DNA from: Paracoccaceae bacterium
Lineage (GTDB): Bacteria > Pseudomonadota > Alphaproteobacteria > Rhodobacterales > Rhodobacteraceae
Direction of reading: 5' to 3'
Length of the DNA: 64,000 nucleotides
NCBI GenBank assembly: GCA_027013095.1
Contig: JALUYI010000052.1
Location: forward strand, 62,001 to 126,000
This document shows, in pieces, positions 1 through 10,770 of this stretch. The notes below the pieces were generated by a model. That model made no database searches, was not told the origin of the DNA, and was given only the letters and a program-made list of their open reading frames with translations. Numbering within the stretch: position 1 is the stretch's first letter; each line of letters begins with the position of its first letter. The translations under genes and the position numbers were made by a program.

Positions 1-252
1 TTTTCCCTTATATTATACGCGTGATCAGGATACGGTGGCGCCATCCCCGGGCCATGCCACAGGCATTTCTGCGGTCCAAATGTGGCAAAAAGGCGGTCGG
101 GGGAGGCGGTGAAACAGGTGCGCATCAAAGCCCTTGCCATTGTTCGGCAATGCGCCTATATGCAGGGCAACAGCGGCAAGACTGGCCTCCACCCCCAGAC
201 TTCCACCGGAAATTTCGCGGGCCGCGTGCCCGTTTTTTTATGTCTGAAGGCC
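1..252 (+). promoter_or_regulatory. Leader region of the rimP-nusA-infB operon, candidate structured RNA
   Basis: No protein gene is supported here. A -10-like TATTAT lies at 11-16; its -35 would be outside the window. Bases 96-107 can pair with 185-200 (GGAGGC with GCCTCC, extended by three G-C pairs past one bulged A). Inside this, GCGCAT at 120-125 pairs with ATGCGC at 150-155, and TTGCC at 134-138 with GGCAA at 146-150. A terminator-like hairpin follows at 218-239, right before rimP. I read this as a leader or small RNA, by hand folding only. It matches no tRNA, SRP RNA, tmRNA or RNase P sequence that I recognise. Confidence 0.35.
218..239 (+). terminator. Terminator-like hairpin just upstream of rimP
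   Basis: CGGGC (218-222) and GCCCG (228-232) form a five-base-pair stem with a five-base loop, followed directly by seven T residues (233-239). This is the form of an intrinsic terminator. It ends 13 bases before the rimP start codon, so it could be an attenuator of the operon or the 3' end of a small RNA lying at about 20-232. The stem is short, so the strength is uncertain. Confidence 0.5.
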
Positions 253-813
253 ATGACAAACCTGATCGCCAAAGCCGCCAATGACAAGCGCCTCGCCGCT
301 ATCGTCCAGCCCATCATCGAGGGTCTGGGCTTTGAGCTGGTGCGCCTACGCCTGATGACGGGCAGGCAGACAACCCTGCAAATCATGGCAGATCGGCCCG
401 ATGGCGGGATAGAGGTTGACGATTGTGCCGCCATCTCGACCGCCATTTCCGCGGTTCTGGACGTCGAGGACCCGATCGAAGCGGAATACACGCTTGAGGT
501 TTCCTCGCCCGGCATCGACCGGCCCCTGACCCGGTTCAAGGATTTTGACGCTTGGGCAGATCACGAGGCCAAACTGGAAACCGCGGACCTGATCGACGGG
601 CGCAAACGGTTCAAGGGAACGCTGCGTGGCACCGAAGGCGACGAGGTTCTGATCGAGATCCCCGAAGGGTTGATCGGCCTAAAATTCGACTGGCTGAACG
701 AGGCCAAGCTGCTGCTGACAGACGAGCTGATCGCCGAAATGCTGCGGGCGCGCAAGGTTCCGGCCATCGACGAAACCAAATTTGACGAGATCAAAACAGA
801 GGACACACCATGA
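253..813 (+). CDS. rimP: Ribosome maturation factor RimP
   Basis: RimP assists 30S subunit maturation in the cytoplasm. The 186-residue product has the expected two-part layout: an N-terminal domain beginning [18 protein letters not shown] and a C-terminal SH3-like domain after the family-typical [10 protein letters not shown] segment (about residues 77-86). The frame is open back to 82, but the upstream part has no family likeness and runs through the leader hairpin, so the ATG at 253, preceded by GAAGG, is preferred. Its stop overlaps the nusA start (ATGA). Position before nusA and infB is the classic bacterial order. An out-of-frame ATG at 240 opens a 14-codon reading frame that ends at 284, overlapping the rimP start. 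Confidence 0.93.
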   Translation: MTNLIAKAANDKRLAAIVQPIIEGLGFELVRLRLMTGRQTTLQIMADRPDGGIEVDDCAAISTAISAVLDVEDPIEAEYTLEVSSPGIDRPLTRFKDFDAWADHEAKLETADLIDGRKRFKGTLRGTEGDEVLIEIPEGLIGLKFDWLNEAKLLLTDELIAEMLRARKVPAIDETKFDEIKTEDTP

Positions 814-2444
814 GCATCACCAGTGCCAACAGGCTGGAGCTTTTGCAAATTGCCGACGCGGTTGCCCGCGAAAAGATGATCGACCCCGATCTGGTGATCG
901 AGGCAATGGAAGAAAGCATGGCCAAGGCGGCCAAGTCAAAATACGGTGCCGAGCTGGAAATCAACGCCCATATCGACCGCAAGACGGGTGAACTGACAAT
1001 GACCCGGATCCGGCATGTGGTGGACGAGGTCGAAAACCACTTTACCGAGATGACTCCGGCGGATGCGCGCGCCTATTTGGACAATCCCGAGGTGGGCGAC
1101 ACCATCATCGACCCCCTGCCACCGATGGATTTCGGCCGCATCGCTGCGCAAAGCGCCAAGCAGGTCATCCTGCAAAAGGTGCGCGAGGCCGAGCGTGCGC
1201 GCCAATACGCCGAATTCAAGGACCGCGTTGGCGAAATCATCAACGGCATCGTCAAACGTACGGAATATGGCAATGTCACCGTCGATGTCGGTCGGGGCGA
1301 GGCCATTTTGCGCCGCGACCAGTTGATCAATCGCGAAAGCTATCGAACCGGCGACCGCGTGCGGGCCTATATCCGCGAAGTGCGCGAAGAAACCCGCGGC
1401 CCGCAGATTTTCCTCAGCCGCACCGCGCCGGAATTCATGGCCGAGCTGTTCAAGATGGAAGTGCCCGAAATTTACGACGGGATCATCGAGATCAAGGCGG
1501 TGGCCCGCGACCCGGGCAGCCGCGCCAAGATCGGAGTCATTTCCTATGACAACTCGATCGACCCGGTCGGCGCCTGTGTCGGCATGCGCGGCAGCCGCGT
1601 TCAGGCCGTGGTGAACGAGCTGCAGGGCGAAAAGATCGACATCATCCCCTGGAACGAGGACGCACCGACCTTCCTTGTGAATGCCTTGCAACCGGCCGAG
1701 GTCTCAAAGGTCGTTCTGGACGAGGACGCCGAGCGGATCGAGGTTGTTGTCCCTGATGAGCAGCTCAGCCTTGCCATCGGGCGGCGCGGCCAAAACGTGC
1801 GTCTGGCCAGCCAGCTGACCGGATTTGACATCGACATCCTGACCGAGGCCGAAGAAAGCGAGCGGCGTCAGGCGGAATTTGCCGAACGCTCGCAATTGTT
1901 CATGGATTCGCTGGATGTGGACGAGATGGTGGCGCAGCTTCTGGTCTCTGAAGGGTTCACCACATTGGAAGAGGTCGCTTACGTCGACATCGACGAGCTG
2001 TTGTCGATTGACGGGTTTGACGAGGATACCGCAACCGAGCTGCAGGCCCGCGCCCGCGACTGCATCGAAGAGATGCACGCCAAGGCCATCGCCAAGGCAC
2101 GCGAATTGGGGGTCGAAGACAGCCTGCTCAACTTTGAAGGGCTGACCCCAGAAATGTTCGTGGCACTTGGCGAGGACGGAATCAAGACGATCGAAGATTT
2201 TGCCACCTGCGCCGATTGGGAGTTGGCCGGCGGCACAACCACCGACAAGAACGGCGAACGCGTCAAGGATGACGGTATCTTGGAAAAATTCGACATGTCG
2301 CTGGAAGAGGCCCAAAACCTGATCATGACGGCCCGGATCGGCCTTGGCTGGGTGGACCCCGCAGACTTGGAAACAGACGAGCAGGAGACCGACGAGGACG
2401 GCAACCCCCTGAGCGAAATCCAGTCCGAGGAGGCCGAGGCCTGA
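810..2444 (+). CDS. nusA: Transcription termination/antitermination protein NusA
   Basis: NusA binds RNA polymerase and nascent RNA and controls pausing, termination and antitermination. The 544-residue protein shows the N-terminal polymerase-binding domain (about 1-125), an S1 domain (about 138-202), two KH domains with GMRG (258-261) and GRRG (324-327) loops, helix-hairpin-helix type C-terminal repeats (about 365-500) and an acidic tail. Its length and long C-terminus fit alphaproteobacterial NusA. It is translationally coupled to rimP by a four-base overlap and followed after 18 bases by the ylxR-like gene. Confidence 0.97.
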   Translation: MSITSANRLELLQIADAVAREKMIDPDLVIEAMEESMAKAAKSKYGAELEINAHIDRKTGELTMTRIRHVVDEVENHFTEMTPADARAYLDNPEVGDTIIDPLPPMDFGRIAAQSAKQVILQKVREAERARQYAEFKDRVGEIINGIVKRTEYGNVTVDVGRGEAILRRDQLINRESYRTGDRVRAYIREVREETRGPQIFLSRTAPEFMAELFKMEVPEIYDGIIEIKAVARDPGSRAKIGVISYDNSIDPVGACVGMRGSRVQAVVNELQGEKIDIIPWNEDAPTFLVNALQPAEVSKVVLDEDAERIEVVVPDEQLSLAIGRRGQNVRLASQLTGFDIDILTEAEESERRQAEFAERSQLFMDSLDVDEMVAQLLVSEGFTTLEEVAYVDIDELLSIDGFDEDTATELQARARDCIEEMHAKAIAKARELGVEDSLLNFEGLTPEMFVALGEDGIKTIEDFATCADWELAGGTTTDKNGERVKDDGILEKFDMSLEEAQNLIMTARIGLGWVDPADLETDEQETDEDGNPLSEIQSEEAEA

Positions 2445-2462
2445 TCCTTCAGGCTTCGGAAA

Positions 2463-3116
2463 ATGCCCGTGACTCGCGGCGGCCGGACAAAAACGAACGA
2501 GACACAGCAACGCCGGTGCATGGCCACTGGCGAGAGCTTTGCCAAATCCGCCCTTGTCCGGTTTGTCATCGGCCCTGATCTGGTGGTTTACCCGGATATC
2601 GCCCAAAAACTTCCCGGTCGCGGCATGTGGGTCCGGGCGGATCGCGACGCATTGAACCGCGCGGTTTCCAAAAAGCTGTTTCACCGCGCCGCCCGGCAGA
2701 CGGTTGTTATTCCGGATGACCTCGTGCTAAAGACAGAAATCCTGTTGGTGCGGCACGTTCTGGGGCTGCTATCGATGGCACGAAAGGGCGGTCTGGCGAT
2801 CGCCGGTTATGAAAAGGTAAAAGAGGCCGTTACCCAGGGCTCGGTTGTCGTTTTGATGCAAGCACAGGACGGCTCGACGGCGCAAAAGGCCAAAATTCGA
2901 CCACCGAATGGGGAAAACACCCTGATTTCCTGCCTTTCCGGGCACGAATTGGGTTTGGCATTCGGTCGGGAAAATGTGATACATGCGGCGCTTGCCGCTG
3001 GCGGACTCACGAAACGTATTGTAGAGGACGCTGCAAGGCTTGCAGGTGTTCGCAATGGACAGGCCCCGCTCGGGGCAGACGACTCTGGCCACGGGCCGGA
3101 ACAGATAGGTGTTTAA
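2463..3116 (+). CDS. YlxR-family RNA-binding protein fused to an L7Ae-like domain
   Basis: This 217-residue protein has an N-terminal YlxR (DUF448) domain with its RRCMATGE segment (residues 17-24) and PGRGMWV (51-57). From about residue 95 an L7Ae/L30e-like RNA-binding domain follows, containing [20 protein letters not shown]. Fused YlxR-L7Ae proteins between nusA and infB are usual in alphaproteobacteria. The role is inferred to be RNA or ribosome related; the exact function is not established. The gene lies 18 bases after nusA and five bases before infB, so it is part of the same operon. The C-terminal about 20 residues are Gly-rich and likely unstructured. Confidence 0.88.
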   Translation: MPVTRGGRTKTNETQQRRCMATGESFAKSALVRFVIGPDLVVYPDIAQKLPGRGMWVRADRDALNRAVSKKLFHRAARQTVVIPDDLVLKTEILLVRHVLGLLSMARKGGLAIAGYEKVKEAVTQGSVVVLMQAQDGSTAQKAKIRPPNGENTLISCLSGHELGLAFGRENVIHAALAAGGLTKRIVEDAARLAGVRNGQAPLGADDSGHGPEQIGV

Positions 3117-3121
3117 GACGT

Positions 3122-5617
3122 ATGAGCGATAACAACAACAAATCCGGCAAACCTCTGGGCCTTCGTGGCGGGGGATCGGGCCATGTGCGCCAGAGCTTCA
3201 GCCACGGACGCAGTAAATCTGTTGTCGTCGAGACAAAGCGCAAGCGCGTTATCGTGCCAAAACCCGGGGCAAAACCCGCCGTGGTCAAGGCCAAGCACGG
3301 GGCGCCGAAAACCGGGGCAGGGGCCTCGAAACGACCCGCCGGGATCTCCGACGCGGAAATGGAGCGCCGTCTGGCCGCCTTGCGCGCCGCCAAGGAACGC
3401 GAGGCCGAAGAGGCCGCCAAGCGCGAGGCCGAGTCCAAAAAACACGAAGCCGAACGCAACGCCCGCCGCGCCGAGCGCGAGGCCAAGGAGCGCGAAGAAC
3501 AAGAGCGCAAAGAGCGTGCCCTCGCCAAGGCCGAAGAGGAAAAACGCGCCTTGGAGGCCGCCAAGGCGGCAAAAGAGACGCCCGTCGAACCGGCAGCAGC
3601 CGCCCCGAAACCCACCGAGCGCCCGGCGCCCAACCGCAACCTTTCCCCGGCTCGAAAACCGGCCCGCGAAGAGCCGAAAAAACCGCAGCAAAACCGCGGC
3701 AAGGGCGGCGATGACCGCCGCCGCTCGGGAAAGCTGACGATCAATCAGGCGCTGCGGGGCGGCGATGGCGGACGACACCGCTCGATGGCGGCAATGAAAC
3801 GCGCACAGGAACGCGAACGCCGCAAGGCCATGGGCGGCCATGTCGAGCGCGAAAAAGTCGTGCGTGACGTTCAGGTGCCCGAGGCCATAACCGTTCAAGA
3901 GCTGGCAAACCGCATGGCCGAACGCGTGGCAGCAGTGGTCAAGGCATTGATGCAAAACGGAATTATGGCCACCCAGAACCAGACAATCGATGCCGACACC
4001 GCCGAGCTAATCGTTGAAGAATTCGGCCACAAGGTTGTGCGCGTCTCGGATGCCGATGTCGAAGACGCCATCGTCACGGTTGAAGACGCCCCCGAAAGCC
4101 TGAAACCGCGCGCGCCCGTCATCACCATCATGGGCCACGTTGACCACGGCAAGACCTCGATTCTGGATGCCATTCGCAAGACCAACGTCACCGCTGGCGA
4201 GGCAGGCGGTATCACGCAGCATATCGGCGCCTATCAGATCGTCACCGACAGCGGCGCACGACTGACCTTTCTGGACACGCCGGGCCACGCCGCCTTTACC
4301 TCGATGCGGGCGCGTGGCGCGCAAGTGACCGATATCGTTGTCCTTGTCGTTGCCGCCGATGACAGCGTCATGCCGCAAACAATCGAGGCGATCAACCACG
4401 CCAAGGCGGCCAATGTGCCGATGATCGTCGCCATCAACAAGATCGACCGCCCGGGCGCCGACCCCAACAAGGTGCGCACCGAGCTGCTGCAACACGAGGT
4501 CATCGTCGAGGAAATGTCGGGCGATGTATTGGATGTCGAGGTCTCGGCAATCACCGGGCAGGGGCTGGATACGCTGATCGAAAACATTGTGCTTCAGGCC
4601 GAATTGCTGGAACTGAAGGCCAACCCCGACCGCCCCGCCGAGGGTGCCGTGATCGAGGCCAAGCTGGATACGGGCCGCGGCCCGGTTGCCACGGTACTGG
4701 TACAAAAAGGCACGCTGCGCAAAGGCGACATCTTTGTCGTCGGTGAGCAATGGGGCCGGGTGCGCGCCCTTATGAACGACCGCGGTGAGCGTGTCACCGA
4801 GGCCGGGCCATCGACCCCGGTCGAGGTTCTCGGTCTCAACGGCACGCCCGAGGCCGGTGACGTTCTGGACGTTGTCGCAAATGAGGCCAAGACGCGCGAA
4901 ATCGCCGATTATCGCATTCAGGTGGCCAAGGACAAAAAGGCCGCTGCCGGGGCCGGGGCAACACTCGATCAGCTTCTGGCCAAGGCCAAGGCCGATCAAA
5001 ATGTCAGGGAACTGCCGATTCTGGTCAAATCCGACGTGCAAGGTTCGGCCGAAGCCATCGTTCAGGCGATGGAAAAGGTCGGCAATGACGAGGTGCGGGT
5101 ACGTGTCCTTCACTCAGGCGTTGGTGCCATCACCGAAAGCGATGTCACCTTGGCCGAGGCATCAGGAGCGCCGATCATCGGCTTTAACGTCAGAGCGAAT
5201 GCGCCAGCCCGCGCCGCGGCACGGCAAAAGGGCGTTGAAATCCGCTATTACGCAATCATCTACGATCTGGTGGACGACATCAAAGCCGCCGCCAGCGGGC
5301 TGTTGTCAGCAGAAATCAAGGAAACCTTCATCGGCTATGCCAACATCAAGGAGGTCTTCAAGATCACCGGCGTTGGCAAGATCGCCGGCTGTGTCGTCAG
5401 CGAAGGCGTCGCCCGCCGCGAGGCCGGGGTTCGCCTGTTGCGCGACAATGTGGTGATCCATCAGGGCAAGCTGAAGACCCTCAAACGATTCAAGGACGAA
5501 GTCAAAGAGGTGCAAGCCGGCCAGGAATGCGGCATGGCCTTTGAAAATTACGAGGACATCCGCGAAGGCGACGTCATCGAGATATTCGAAACCGAAGAGA
5601 TTGAACGCAGCCTCTGA
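3122..5617 (+). CDS. infB: Translation initiation factor IF-2
   Basis: IF-2 is the GTPase that places initiator tRNA on the 30S subunit and promotes subunit joining. The 831-residue protein has a basic N-terminus, a long highly charged Ala/Glu/Lys/Arg helix (about 75-160), an IF2_N domain (about 255-310) and the GTPase domain with G1 GHVDHGKT (338-345), DTPGH and NKID motifs. Domains II to IV complete the C-terminus. The charged stretch is typical of alphaproteobacterial IF-2. It is the last gene of the rimP-nusA-ylxR-infB run; rbfA and truB, which often follow in other bacteria, are absent here. Confidence 0.98.
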   Translation: MSDNNNKSGKPLGLRGGGSGHVRQSFSHGRSKSVVVETKRKRVIVPKPGAKPAVVKAKHGAPKTGAGASKRPAGISDAEMERRLAALRAAKEREAEEAAKREAESKKHEAERNARRAEREAKEREEQERKERALAKAEEEKRALEAAKAAKETPVEPAAAAPKPTERPAPNRNLSPARKPAREEPKKPQQNRGKGGDDRRRSGKLTINQALRGGDGGRHRSMAAMKRAQERERRKAMGGHVEREKVVRDVQVPEAITVQELANRMAERVAAVVKALMQNGIMATQNQTIDADTAELIVEEFGHKVVRVSDADVEDAIVTVEDAPESLKPRAPVITIMGHVDHGKTSILDAIRKTNVTAGEAGGITQHIGAYQIVTDSGARLTFLDTPGHAAFTSMRARGAQVTDIVVLVVAADDSVMPQTIEAINHAKAANVPMIVAINKIDRPGADPNKVRTELLQHEVIVEEMSGDVLDVEVSAITGQGLDTLIENIVLQAELLELKANPDRPAEGAVIEAKLDTGRGPVATVLVQKGTLRKGDIFVVGEQWGRVRALMNDRGERVTEAGPSTPVEVLGLNGTPEAGDVLDVVANEAKTREIADYRIQVAKDKKAAAGAGATLDQLLAKAKADQNVRELPILVKSDVQGSAEAIVQAMEKVGNDEVRVRVLHSGVGAITESDVTLAEASGAPIIGFNVRANAPARAAARQKGVEIRYYAIIYDLVDDIKAAASGLLSAEIKETFIGYANIKEVFKITGVGKIAGCVVSEGVARREAGVRLLRDNVVIHQGKLKTLKRFKDEVKEVQAGQECGMAFENYEDIREGDVIEIFETEEIERSL

Positions 5618-5668
5618 TGCATATAGGTGTGCGCCCTGAGGCGTAGACCCATAAACCACAGGGACCCT

Positions 5669-6640
5669 ATGGCCAAGGACGAAAAACCGGACCCAAACGC
5701 AGGCAGGATGGCTCCGCGCTGGTTGGCAGAGATGCGCCAAAGCGATATCGAAGGAAAACACCTGACCCGCCCGCGGGGGTTTTATGTAAATTTCGACACC
5801 TTCGCAGCAATCCACGTGGCGCGCGGCGATGACACACTAGTCGTCGCCTTTGACAACCTCTCGTCGGTCAACGATACCAGTCTTGAGCGTGAGGCCTGGG
5901 GGGACAAGTTTTACGCCCAGAATGGCTGGTCCAGCCTTGGGATCATCGCGTTTGACGCCAACTGGTATCGGGATGACGTGCTGTTTGACTATCTTGAATC
6001 CCTGCGCGATCAGGGTTTTTTCCGCCGCTTTCGCCACGTCGTCTTTACCGGAACCTCCATGGGCGGCTATGCGGCTTGCGCCTTTTCGGGCCTTTCGCCG
6101 GGCGCGACGGTGGTCAGCTATTCACCCCAATCCACTCTGAAAAAAGACCTCGTGCCTTGGGAAAAACGCTTTAACCGCGGGCGTCAGCAGGATTGGAGCG
6201 GTCGCTACGCCGACGCGGCCGCCCTGACCGGCAAAGCCAAGCGGGTTTACCTCTGCTATGACCCCTACATGAGAGGGGACAAGGCCCACGCCGACCGGTT
6301 TCACGGCCCCAACATTTCCCATCTCCACACCAACTACATTGGCCATAAATCTGTCGTCTTCATGCGCCGCGTCGGAATCCTGAAAACGGTGACCAGCATG
6401 TGCATCTCGGCGGAAATGACGCCGGAAATTTTTAACCGGCTTTATCGCGCGCGGCGCAAGATGCCGTGGTATTACTCGGCCCTCATGGATATGGCCCTGC
6501 AGCGCGGCCACCGAAAACTGGCCGAGCGCATCGTCAAATCCAGCGCCGAGGCCAGCGGAAACCCCCGCCTTCCGGTTGCCCTGCGCCGCCGCCGCCGGGC
6601 GTTTTTTGCCGAACTGAAAAATAACAACAAGGAAACATGA
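5669..6640 (+). CDS. Serine-hydrolase-fold protein of unknown function
   Basis: I do not recognise a named family. The 323-residue product contains a clear alpha/beta-hydrolase nucleophile elbow GTSMGGY with Ser130. An Asp in CYDPYMRGD (residue 198) and a His in NYIGHKS (residue 226) come in the right order for a Ser-Asp-His triad. There is no signal peptide or membrane segment. The C-terminal 80 residues are basic and probably helical. The frame is open from a GTG at 5627, but the ATG at 5669 with an upstream GGGA is preferred. It overlaps the following glycosyltransferase gene by four bases, which suggests a joint role in glycan or sugar-conjugate metabolism (inference). Confidence 0.75.
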   Translation: MAKDEKPDPNAGRMAPRWLAEMRQSDIEGKHLTRPRGFYVNFDTFAAIHVARGDDTLVVAFDNLSSVNDTSLEREAWGDKFYAQNGWSSLGIIAFDANWYRDDVLFDYLESLRDQGFFRRFRHVVFTGTSMGGYAACAFSGLSPGATVVSYSPQSTLKKDLVPWEKRFNRGRQQDWSGRYADAAALTGKAKRVYLCYDPYMRGDKAHADRFHGPNISHLHTNYIGHKSVVFMRRVGILKTVTSMCISAEMTPEIFNRLYRARRKMPWYYSALMDMALQRGHRKLAERIVKSSAEASGNPRLPVALRRRRRAFFAELKNNNKET

Positions 6641-7746
6641 TGACCCCCCCCGACCTCTCCACTGGCAAACCCGGCGTCATCCGCGAGGTCAAGGGTGGGA
6701 TTCTGGTGCCCATACCCAGCGACATCGATACCCAGCAGGCCCTGAACACCGGCGTCTTGACCCCCGATCGCCAGTTGGTCCCGGAAAGCGTAACCTGGCG
6801 CGACGGGCGGGCATTTTCCCTGCCTCCGCGTGATCTGGACGCTTCCGAGATTGCAACAGACGACAGCGCCATCATGTTTGGCGGCCTGATGTTCGGCCAT
6901 TTCGGCCATTTTCTGGTGGAAACGACCGCCCGCCTCTGGGCCTATGAAAAGCTTGCCGACAAGATCGACAAGATCGTTTTTGTCCCCAAGGTGCAGCGTC
7001 GGATCGATCATGTGCAAAAGATCTATACGCCCTTCATGCGGTTGCTGGGAATTGAAACCCCCATTCTGAACCTTGCCGAGCCAACCCGGTTTGCAAATGT
7101 TTTCGTTCCACAACAAGGGTTTGGTATGTTTGGAATGATCGAGGGCCTGCCCGAATACCGCGACTTCATGCGCGCGCGTATGGGGCAAAAGATCCGCGAT
7201 GACGGGGCGAAAAAACTGTATGTCTCGCGCTCGGCCCTGCCGCAACAACGGGGTGGCCTGCTGGGCGAAGAGCTGATCGAGGAATATCTGGCCGCCGAGG
7301 GGTATCAGATCTTTCATCCGCAAAAGCACGATTTTGAAACCCAGTTAGCGGCGTATAAATCGGCGGATTTCATCGTTTCTCCTGACGGCTCGCCCCTGCA
7401 TATGGCAGCCCTCGTGGTCAAGCCGACGGCAAAAATCGCTGTTTTGGCCCGTCGTCCTGCCGTCGCCGCTCAGTTCGAGCTGCAGTTCAAAGCATTCTGC
7501 AATATCGACACGGTCACCATCGACGCCGTGAAATGTCACTGGATCCCCGAAAACAACGCCCGCCCCAGCCGCCTGTCCTATGGTGAGCTGGACCTGCCCG
7601 AGGTTTACCGTCGCCTGAAAGATGCCGGACTGATCTCGGGCCGCACGATCTGGAGCGAGATCACCGCCGATCGCCGCGAAGTTATCCTGTCGAACCTCAA
7701 AGAGCGCCAGAAGATCGGCTTTAAACTCTATCAACCACCGGCATAG
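6637..7746 (+). CDS. Glycosyltransferase family 61-like protein (DUF563)
   Basis: The 369-residue protein resembles the DUF563/GT61 family. [16 protein letters not shown] (about residues 86-101) matches the family's conserved GH-x-x-x-E type segment, and the C-terminal [12 protein letters not shown] region (about 248-259) matches the acceptor/donor loop seen where others have GAHGAGL. No membrane helix is seen, so it is probably cytosolic. It overlaps the hydrolase-like gene by ATGA, so the two are almost certainly co-translated. Sugar donor and acceptor cannot be read from sequence. It is followed by the separate hslV promoter. Confidence 0.75.
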   Translation: MMTPPDLSTGKPGVIREVKGGILVPIPSDIDTQQALNTGVLTPDRQLVPESVTWRDGRAFSLPPRDLDASEIATDDSAIMFGGLMFGHFGHFLVETTARLWAYEKLADKIDKIVFVPKVQRRIDHVQKIYTPFMRLLGIETPILNLAEPTRFANVFVPQQGFGMFGMIEGLPEYRDFMRARMGQKIRDDGAKKLYVSRSALPQQRGGLLGEELIEEYLAAEGYQIFHPQKHDFETQLAAYKSADFIVSPDGSPLHMAALVVKPTAKIAVLARRPAVAAQFELQFKAFCNIDTVTIDAVKCHWIPENNARPSRLSYGELDLPEVYRRLKDAGLISGRTIWSEITADRREVILSNLKERQKIGFKLYQPPA

Positions 7747-7753
7747 ACACCGC

Positions 7754-7783
7754 CTTGTTTCCCTGCGCCGCAGGCGCCATATA
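7754..7783 (+). promoter_or_regulatory. Candidate heat-shock (sigma-32) promoter of hslV
   Basis: CTTGTT (7754-7759) and CCATAT (7777-7782) are 17 bases apart, close to the CTTG...CCCCATnT type of sigma-32 promoters. Transcription would begin at about 7789, just upstream of a strong GGAGG (7795-7799). This supports the ATG at 7805 as the hslV start, because the upstream ATG at 7790 would sit at the very 5' end of the message. Confidence 0.6.
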
Positions 7784-7804
7784 GGCCCCATGACGGAGGC
7801 GAAA

Positions 7805-8365
7805 ATGAGCAATTCCACAAAATTCCCGGGCTGGCACGGAACAACCATCATCGCCGTAAAAAAAGACGGCGTCGTCGCGGTGGTTGGCGACGGACAGGTA
7901 ACCCTTGGGCAAACGGTGATCAAGGGAAGCGCACGCAAGGTGCGACGCCTATCCCCCGGCGGCTTTGACGTGGTCTGCGGCTTTGCCGGCTCGACCGCCG
8001 ACGCCTTTACCCTGCTGGAGCGCCTCGAGGCCAAGCTCGAGGCCTCGCCCGGCCAGCTAGCGCGCGCCAGTGTCGAGCTGGCCAAGGACTGGCGCACCGA
8101 CAAGTATCTGCGCAACCTCGAAGCGATGCTGATCGTGACCGACGGCAAGGACCTGCTGGTCATCACCGGCGCGGGTGACGTGCTGGAACCCGAACATGAC
8201 ATCGCCGCCATCGGATCGGGCGGAAATTTCGCGCTGGCCGCGGCACGCGCCATGATGGATACCGACCGCACGGCCGAGGAAATCGCCCGCCGCGCGCTCG
8301 AGATCGCCTCTGACATCTGCGTTTACACCAACGGCAACGCGACGGTCGAGGTCATCAATGGCTGA
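7805..8365 (+). CDS. hslV: ATP-dependent protease proteolytic subunit HslV (ClpQ)
   Basis: HslV forms the proteasome-like peptidase chamber of HslUV. The 186-residue protein begins with a short leader ending WHG followed by the catalytic Thr-Thr-Ile; alphaproteobacterial HslV has such a leader that is removed to expose the N-terminal threonine. [14 protein letters not shown] and the Gly-rich segment near [13 protein letters not shown] are family hallmarks. An ATG at 7790 is also in frame, but GGAGG placed before 7805 and the promoter position favour 7805. The end overlaps the next membrane-protein gene by eight bases; hslU follows that gene. Confidence 0.96.
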   Translation: MSNSTKFPGWHGTTIIAVKKDGVVAVVGDGQVTLGQTVIKGSARKVRRLSPGGFDVVCGFAGSTADAFTLLERLEAKLEASPGQLARASVELAKDWRTDKYLRNLEAMLIVTDGKDLLVITGAGDVLEPEHDIAAIGSGGNFALAAARAMMDTDRTAEEIARRALEIASDICVYTNGNATVEVING

Positions 8366-9455
8366 CCTTACCGCCGACGACATCCGCGCAGCCGTTGCCG
8401 CCGGCGTGCTGTCCGAATCCCAGGCCGCCCGCCTGATCGCCATTGCCGAGGCTAGGCGGGGCTTCAGGTTGAACATGGGAGACGATGACGAACCCTTTGA
8501 ATTGTTCAAGGGATTCTCGGAAATCTTCGTCACCGTTGGCCTTGCTCTGCTGAGTGGCGGGTTTGTTTTCCTATCAATCGTATTAACCAATTTTTTCGTC
8601 ATTCCGGTCACCACCCTTGTGCTTTCGGTTGTCTTTGCGGGTTATTTCACGCTCAGGCGGCGCATGACGCTGCCCAGCATATATCTTGCCTTCACCTTTG
8701 CCTTTTCGGCCATGTGGCTGGTGTCGCGCCTGCTGATGATTCCGCGCAATCTCGATCCATTTTCTCCACTCGATATCCTGATCATATTTCTTGTGACCGG
8801 CGCGCTTGTGATCGGCTATTTCGCGATCTTCCGCGTGCCGTTCACCCTGTTCCTCGTCGGTCTGTGCGGCATCGGGGTTGCCTTTTCGCTTGCTGGCGTT
8901 CTGTTTCCGGATTCGCTGTCTGGCGTCGATATCCTTGCCCATGGCGGCTGGAACAGCCTGACCGACCTTGGCACCAATCCGATTGCGTCAATGACGCTGC
9001 TGTTGTTTGGCATCATCGCCTTTCTTGCCGCCATGCGCTTTGATCTGCGTGACCCGCATCGCATTTCGCGCAATGCCGCCAACGCCTTCTGGCTGCATAT
9101 TCTGGCGGCGCCCGCCATCGTCAACGTGGTGACTGTCAGCCTGCTGAATGTCGGGGGCACGGCCGGCTACCTGCTGGCGGCGCTGGCGCTGGTGGTCATT
9201 ACGCTGGTTGCTCTCATCATCGATCGGCGGTCTTTCCTGACAGCGGGCATCATCTATATCGGCGCAATCCTGGCCTGGGCCATGAGCGCCGCCAATGTCG
9301 ATACCGGCTGGGGCATTGTCTGGACGCTGCTGTTGATGGGTGCCTTCATCACTGCCACCGGCACCTGGTGGACACAGCTACGCGCGCGCATCATGGCAAT
9401 ACTGCCCGACACGGCACTGAAATCCAAACTCCCACCTTATTCGGAGGCCCCATGA
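8358..9455 (+). CDS. Polytopic membrane protein between hslV and hslU
   Basis: The 365-residue protein has a soluble N-terminal segment of about 50 residues ([21 protein letters not shown], resembling the short start segment of DUF2157-like membrane proteins) and then roughly ten hydrophobic helices spaced evenly up to the C-terminus. No catalytic motif is visible. It overlaps hslV by eight bases and hslU by four (ATGA), so it is translated from the heat-shock hslVU message. Placement suggests a role in membrane stress or in supplying the protease, but this is inference. I am confident it is a real gene, not of its function. Confidence 0.85.
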   Translation: MADLTADDIRAAVAAGVLSESQAARLIAIAEARRGFRLNMGDDDEPFELFKGFSEIFVTVGLALLSGGFVFLSIVLTNFFVIPVTTLVLSVVFAGYFTLRRRMTLPSIYLAFTFAFSAMWLVSRLLMIPRNLDPFSPLDILIIFLVTGALVIGYFAIFRVPFTLFLVGLCGIGVAFSLAGVLFPDSLSGVDILAHGGWNSLTDLGTNPIASMTLLLFGIIAFLAAMRFDLRDPHRISRNAANAFWLHILAAPAIVNVVTVSLLNVGGTAGYLLAALALVVITLVALIIDRRSFLTAGIIYIGAILAWAMSAANVDTGWGIVWTLLLMGAFITATGTWWTQLRARIMAILPDTALKSKLPPYSEAP

Positions 9456-10759
9456 CAAACCTCACCCCGCGCGAGATCGTTTCCGAGCTTGACCGCTTTA
9501 TCATCGGGCAGAATGACGCCAAGCGCGCGGTTGCTGTCGCGCTTAGAAATCGCTGGCGCCGCAAGCAGTTGGGCGACGACCTTAAAGAAGAGGTTTACCC
9601 GAAAAATATCCTGATGATCGGCCCGACAGGGGTTGGAAAAACCGAAATATCCCGCCGTCTGGCGCGCTTGGCACAGGCCCCGTTCATCAAGGTCGAGGCA
9701 ACCAAATTTACCGAGGTCGGTTATGTCGGACGTGATGTTGAACAGATCATCCGCGACCTTCTGGATGCGGCCATCCTTATGACACGCAACCGGATGCGCG
9801 AAACGGTCAAGGCAAACGCCCACGAGGCGGCGGAAAACCGGGTGATCGATGCACTGGCTGGCGCAGACGCCCGCGAATCCACCCGCGAGATGTTTCGCAA
9901 GAAGCTGCGCGAAGGCCTGCTTGACGACAAGATGATCGAACTGGAGGTCGCCGACACCTCAAACCCCATGCAGATGCTTGACATCCCGGGCCAGCCGGGG
10001 ATGGGCATGGGAATGCTCAATCTTGGCGATATCTTTGGCAAGGCCTTTGGCAATCGCACGCAACGACGCAAACTCAGCGTTGCCGACAGCTATGCGCTTT
10101 TGATCAACGAAGAGGCCGACAAGTTGGTCGATCAGGAGGTCGTAACCAAAGAGGCCATCAGCGCGGTCGAGGAAAACGGCATCGTTTTTCTGGACGAGAT
10201 CGACAAGGTCTGCGCCCGCTCTGACGCCAGAGGGGCCGATGTCAGCCGCGAGGGCGTGCAGCGTGATCTCTTGCCCCTGATCGAGGGCACCACCGTTTCC
10301 ACAAAACATGGCCCGGTCAAGACCGATCACATCCTGTTCATCGCCTCGGGCGCCTTTCACATTGCCAAGCCCAGCGACCTCTTGCCCGAACTGCAGGGCC
10401 GCCTGCCCATCCGGGTGGAGCTGCGCGCCCTGACCGAGGACGATTTCGTGCGCATCCTGACCGAAACCGATAATGCGCTGACCCGGCAATATACGGCGCT
10501 CATGGCAACAGAAGACGTCAGCGTAAATTTCACCAAAGATGGGATCAGGGCACTGGCAGCAATCGCCGCCGAGGTCAACCAATCGGTCGAGAACATCGGC
10601 GCGCGGCGTCTTTATACGGTTATGGAGCGGGTTTTTGAAACCCTCAGCTTTGATGCCCCGGACCACCCCGGAACCTCGGTCACTGTCGATGCCGCGTTTG
10701 TCGAAAAAAACCTTGGCGACCTGTCCCGCTCAACCGACCTCAGCCGATATGTCCTCTGA
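9452..10759 (+). CDS. hslU: ATP-dependent protease ATPase subunit HslU (ClpY)
   Basis: HslU is the AAA+ unfoldase that feeds HslV. The 435-residue product has Walker A GPTGVGKT (57-64), a family-specific intermediate domain (about 110-235), Walker B around FLDEIDKVC, and ends with LSRYVL, the C-terminal tail type that docks into HslV. The frame is open from 9368 but conserved homology starts at the ATG at 9452 ([17 protein letters not shown]), preceded by GGAGG. It overlaps the membrane-protein gene by four bases. Confidence 0.97.
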   Translation: MTNLTPREIVSELDRFIIGQNDAKRAVAVALRNRWRRKQLGDDLKEEVYPKNILMIGPTGVGKTEISRRLARLAQAPFIKVEATKFTEVGYVGRDVEQIIRDLLDAAILMTRNRMRETVKANAHEAAENRVIDALAGADARESTREMFRKKLREGLLDDKMIELEVADTSNPMQMLDIPGQPGMGMGMLNLGDIFGKAFGNRTQRRKLSVADSYALLINEEADKLVDQEVVTKEAISAVEENGIVFLDEIDKVCARSDARGADVSREGVQRDLLPLIEGTTVSTKHGPVKTDHILFIASGAFHIAKPSDLLPELQGRLPIRVELRALTEDDFVRILTETDNALTRQYTALMATEDVSVNFTKDGIRALAAIAAEVNQSVENIGARRLYTVMERVFETLSFDAPDHPGTSVTVDAAFVEKNLGDLSRSTDLSRYVL

Positions 10760-10770
10760 CGCGTCTCTTG

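Noticed and set aside
1-240. tRNA, SRP RNA, tmRNA or RNase P RNA gene before rimP
   Set aside because: The conserved core sequences of these RNAs (for example the T-arm GTTCGAATC or the SRP GGTCAGG-type loop) were not found; only general stems can be drawn.
82-252. N-terminal extension of RimP to position 82
   Set aside because: The extension has no family likeness and runs through the terminator-like hairpin; homology begins at 253.
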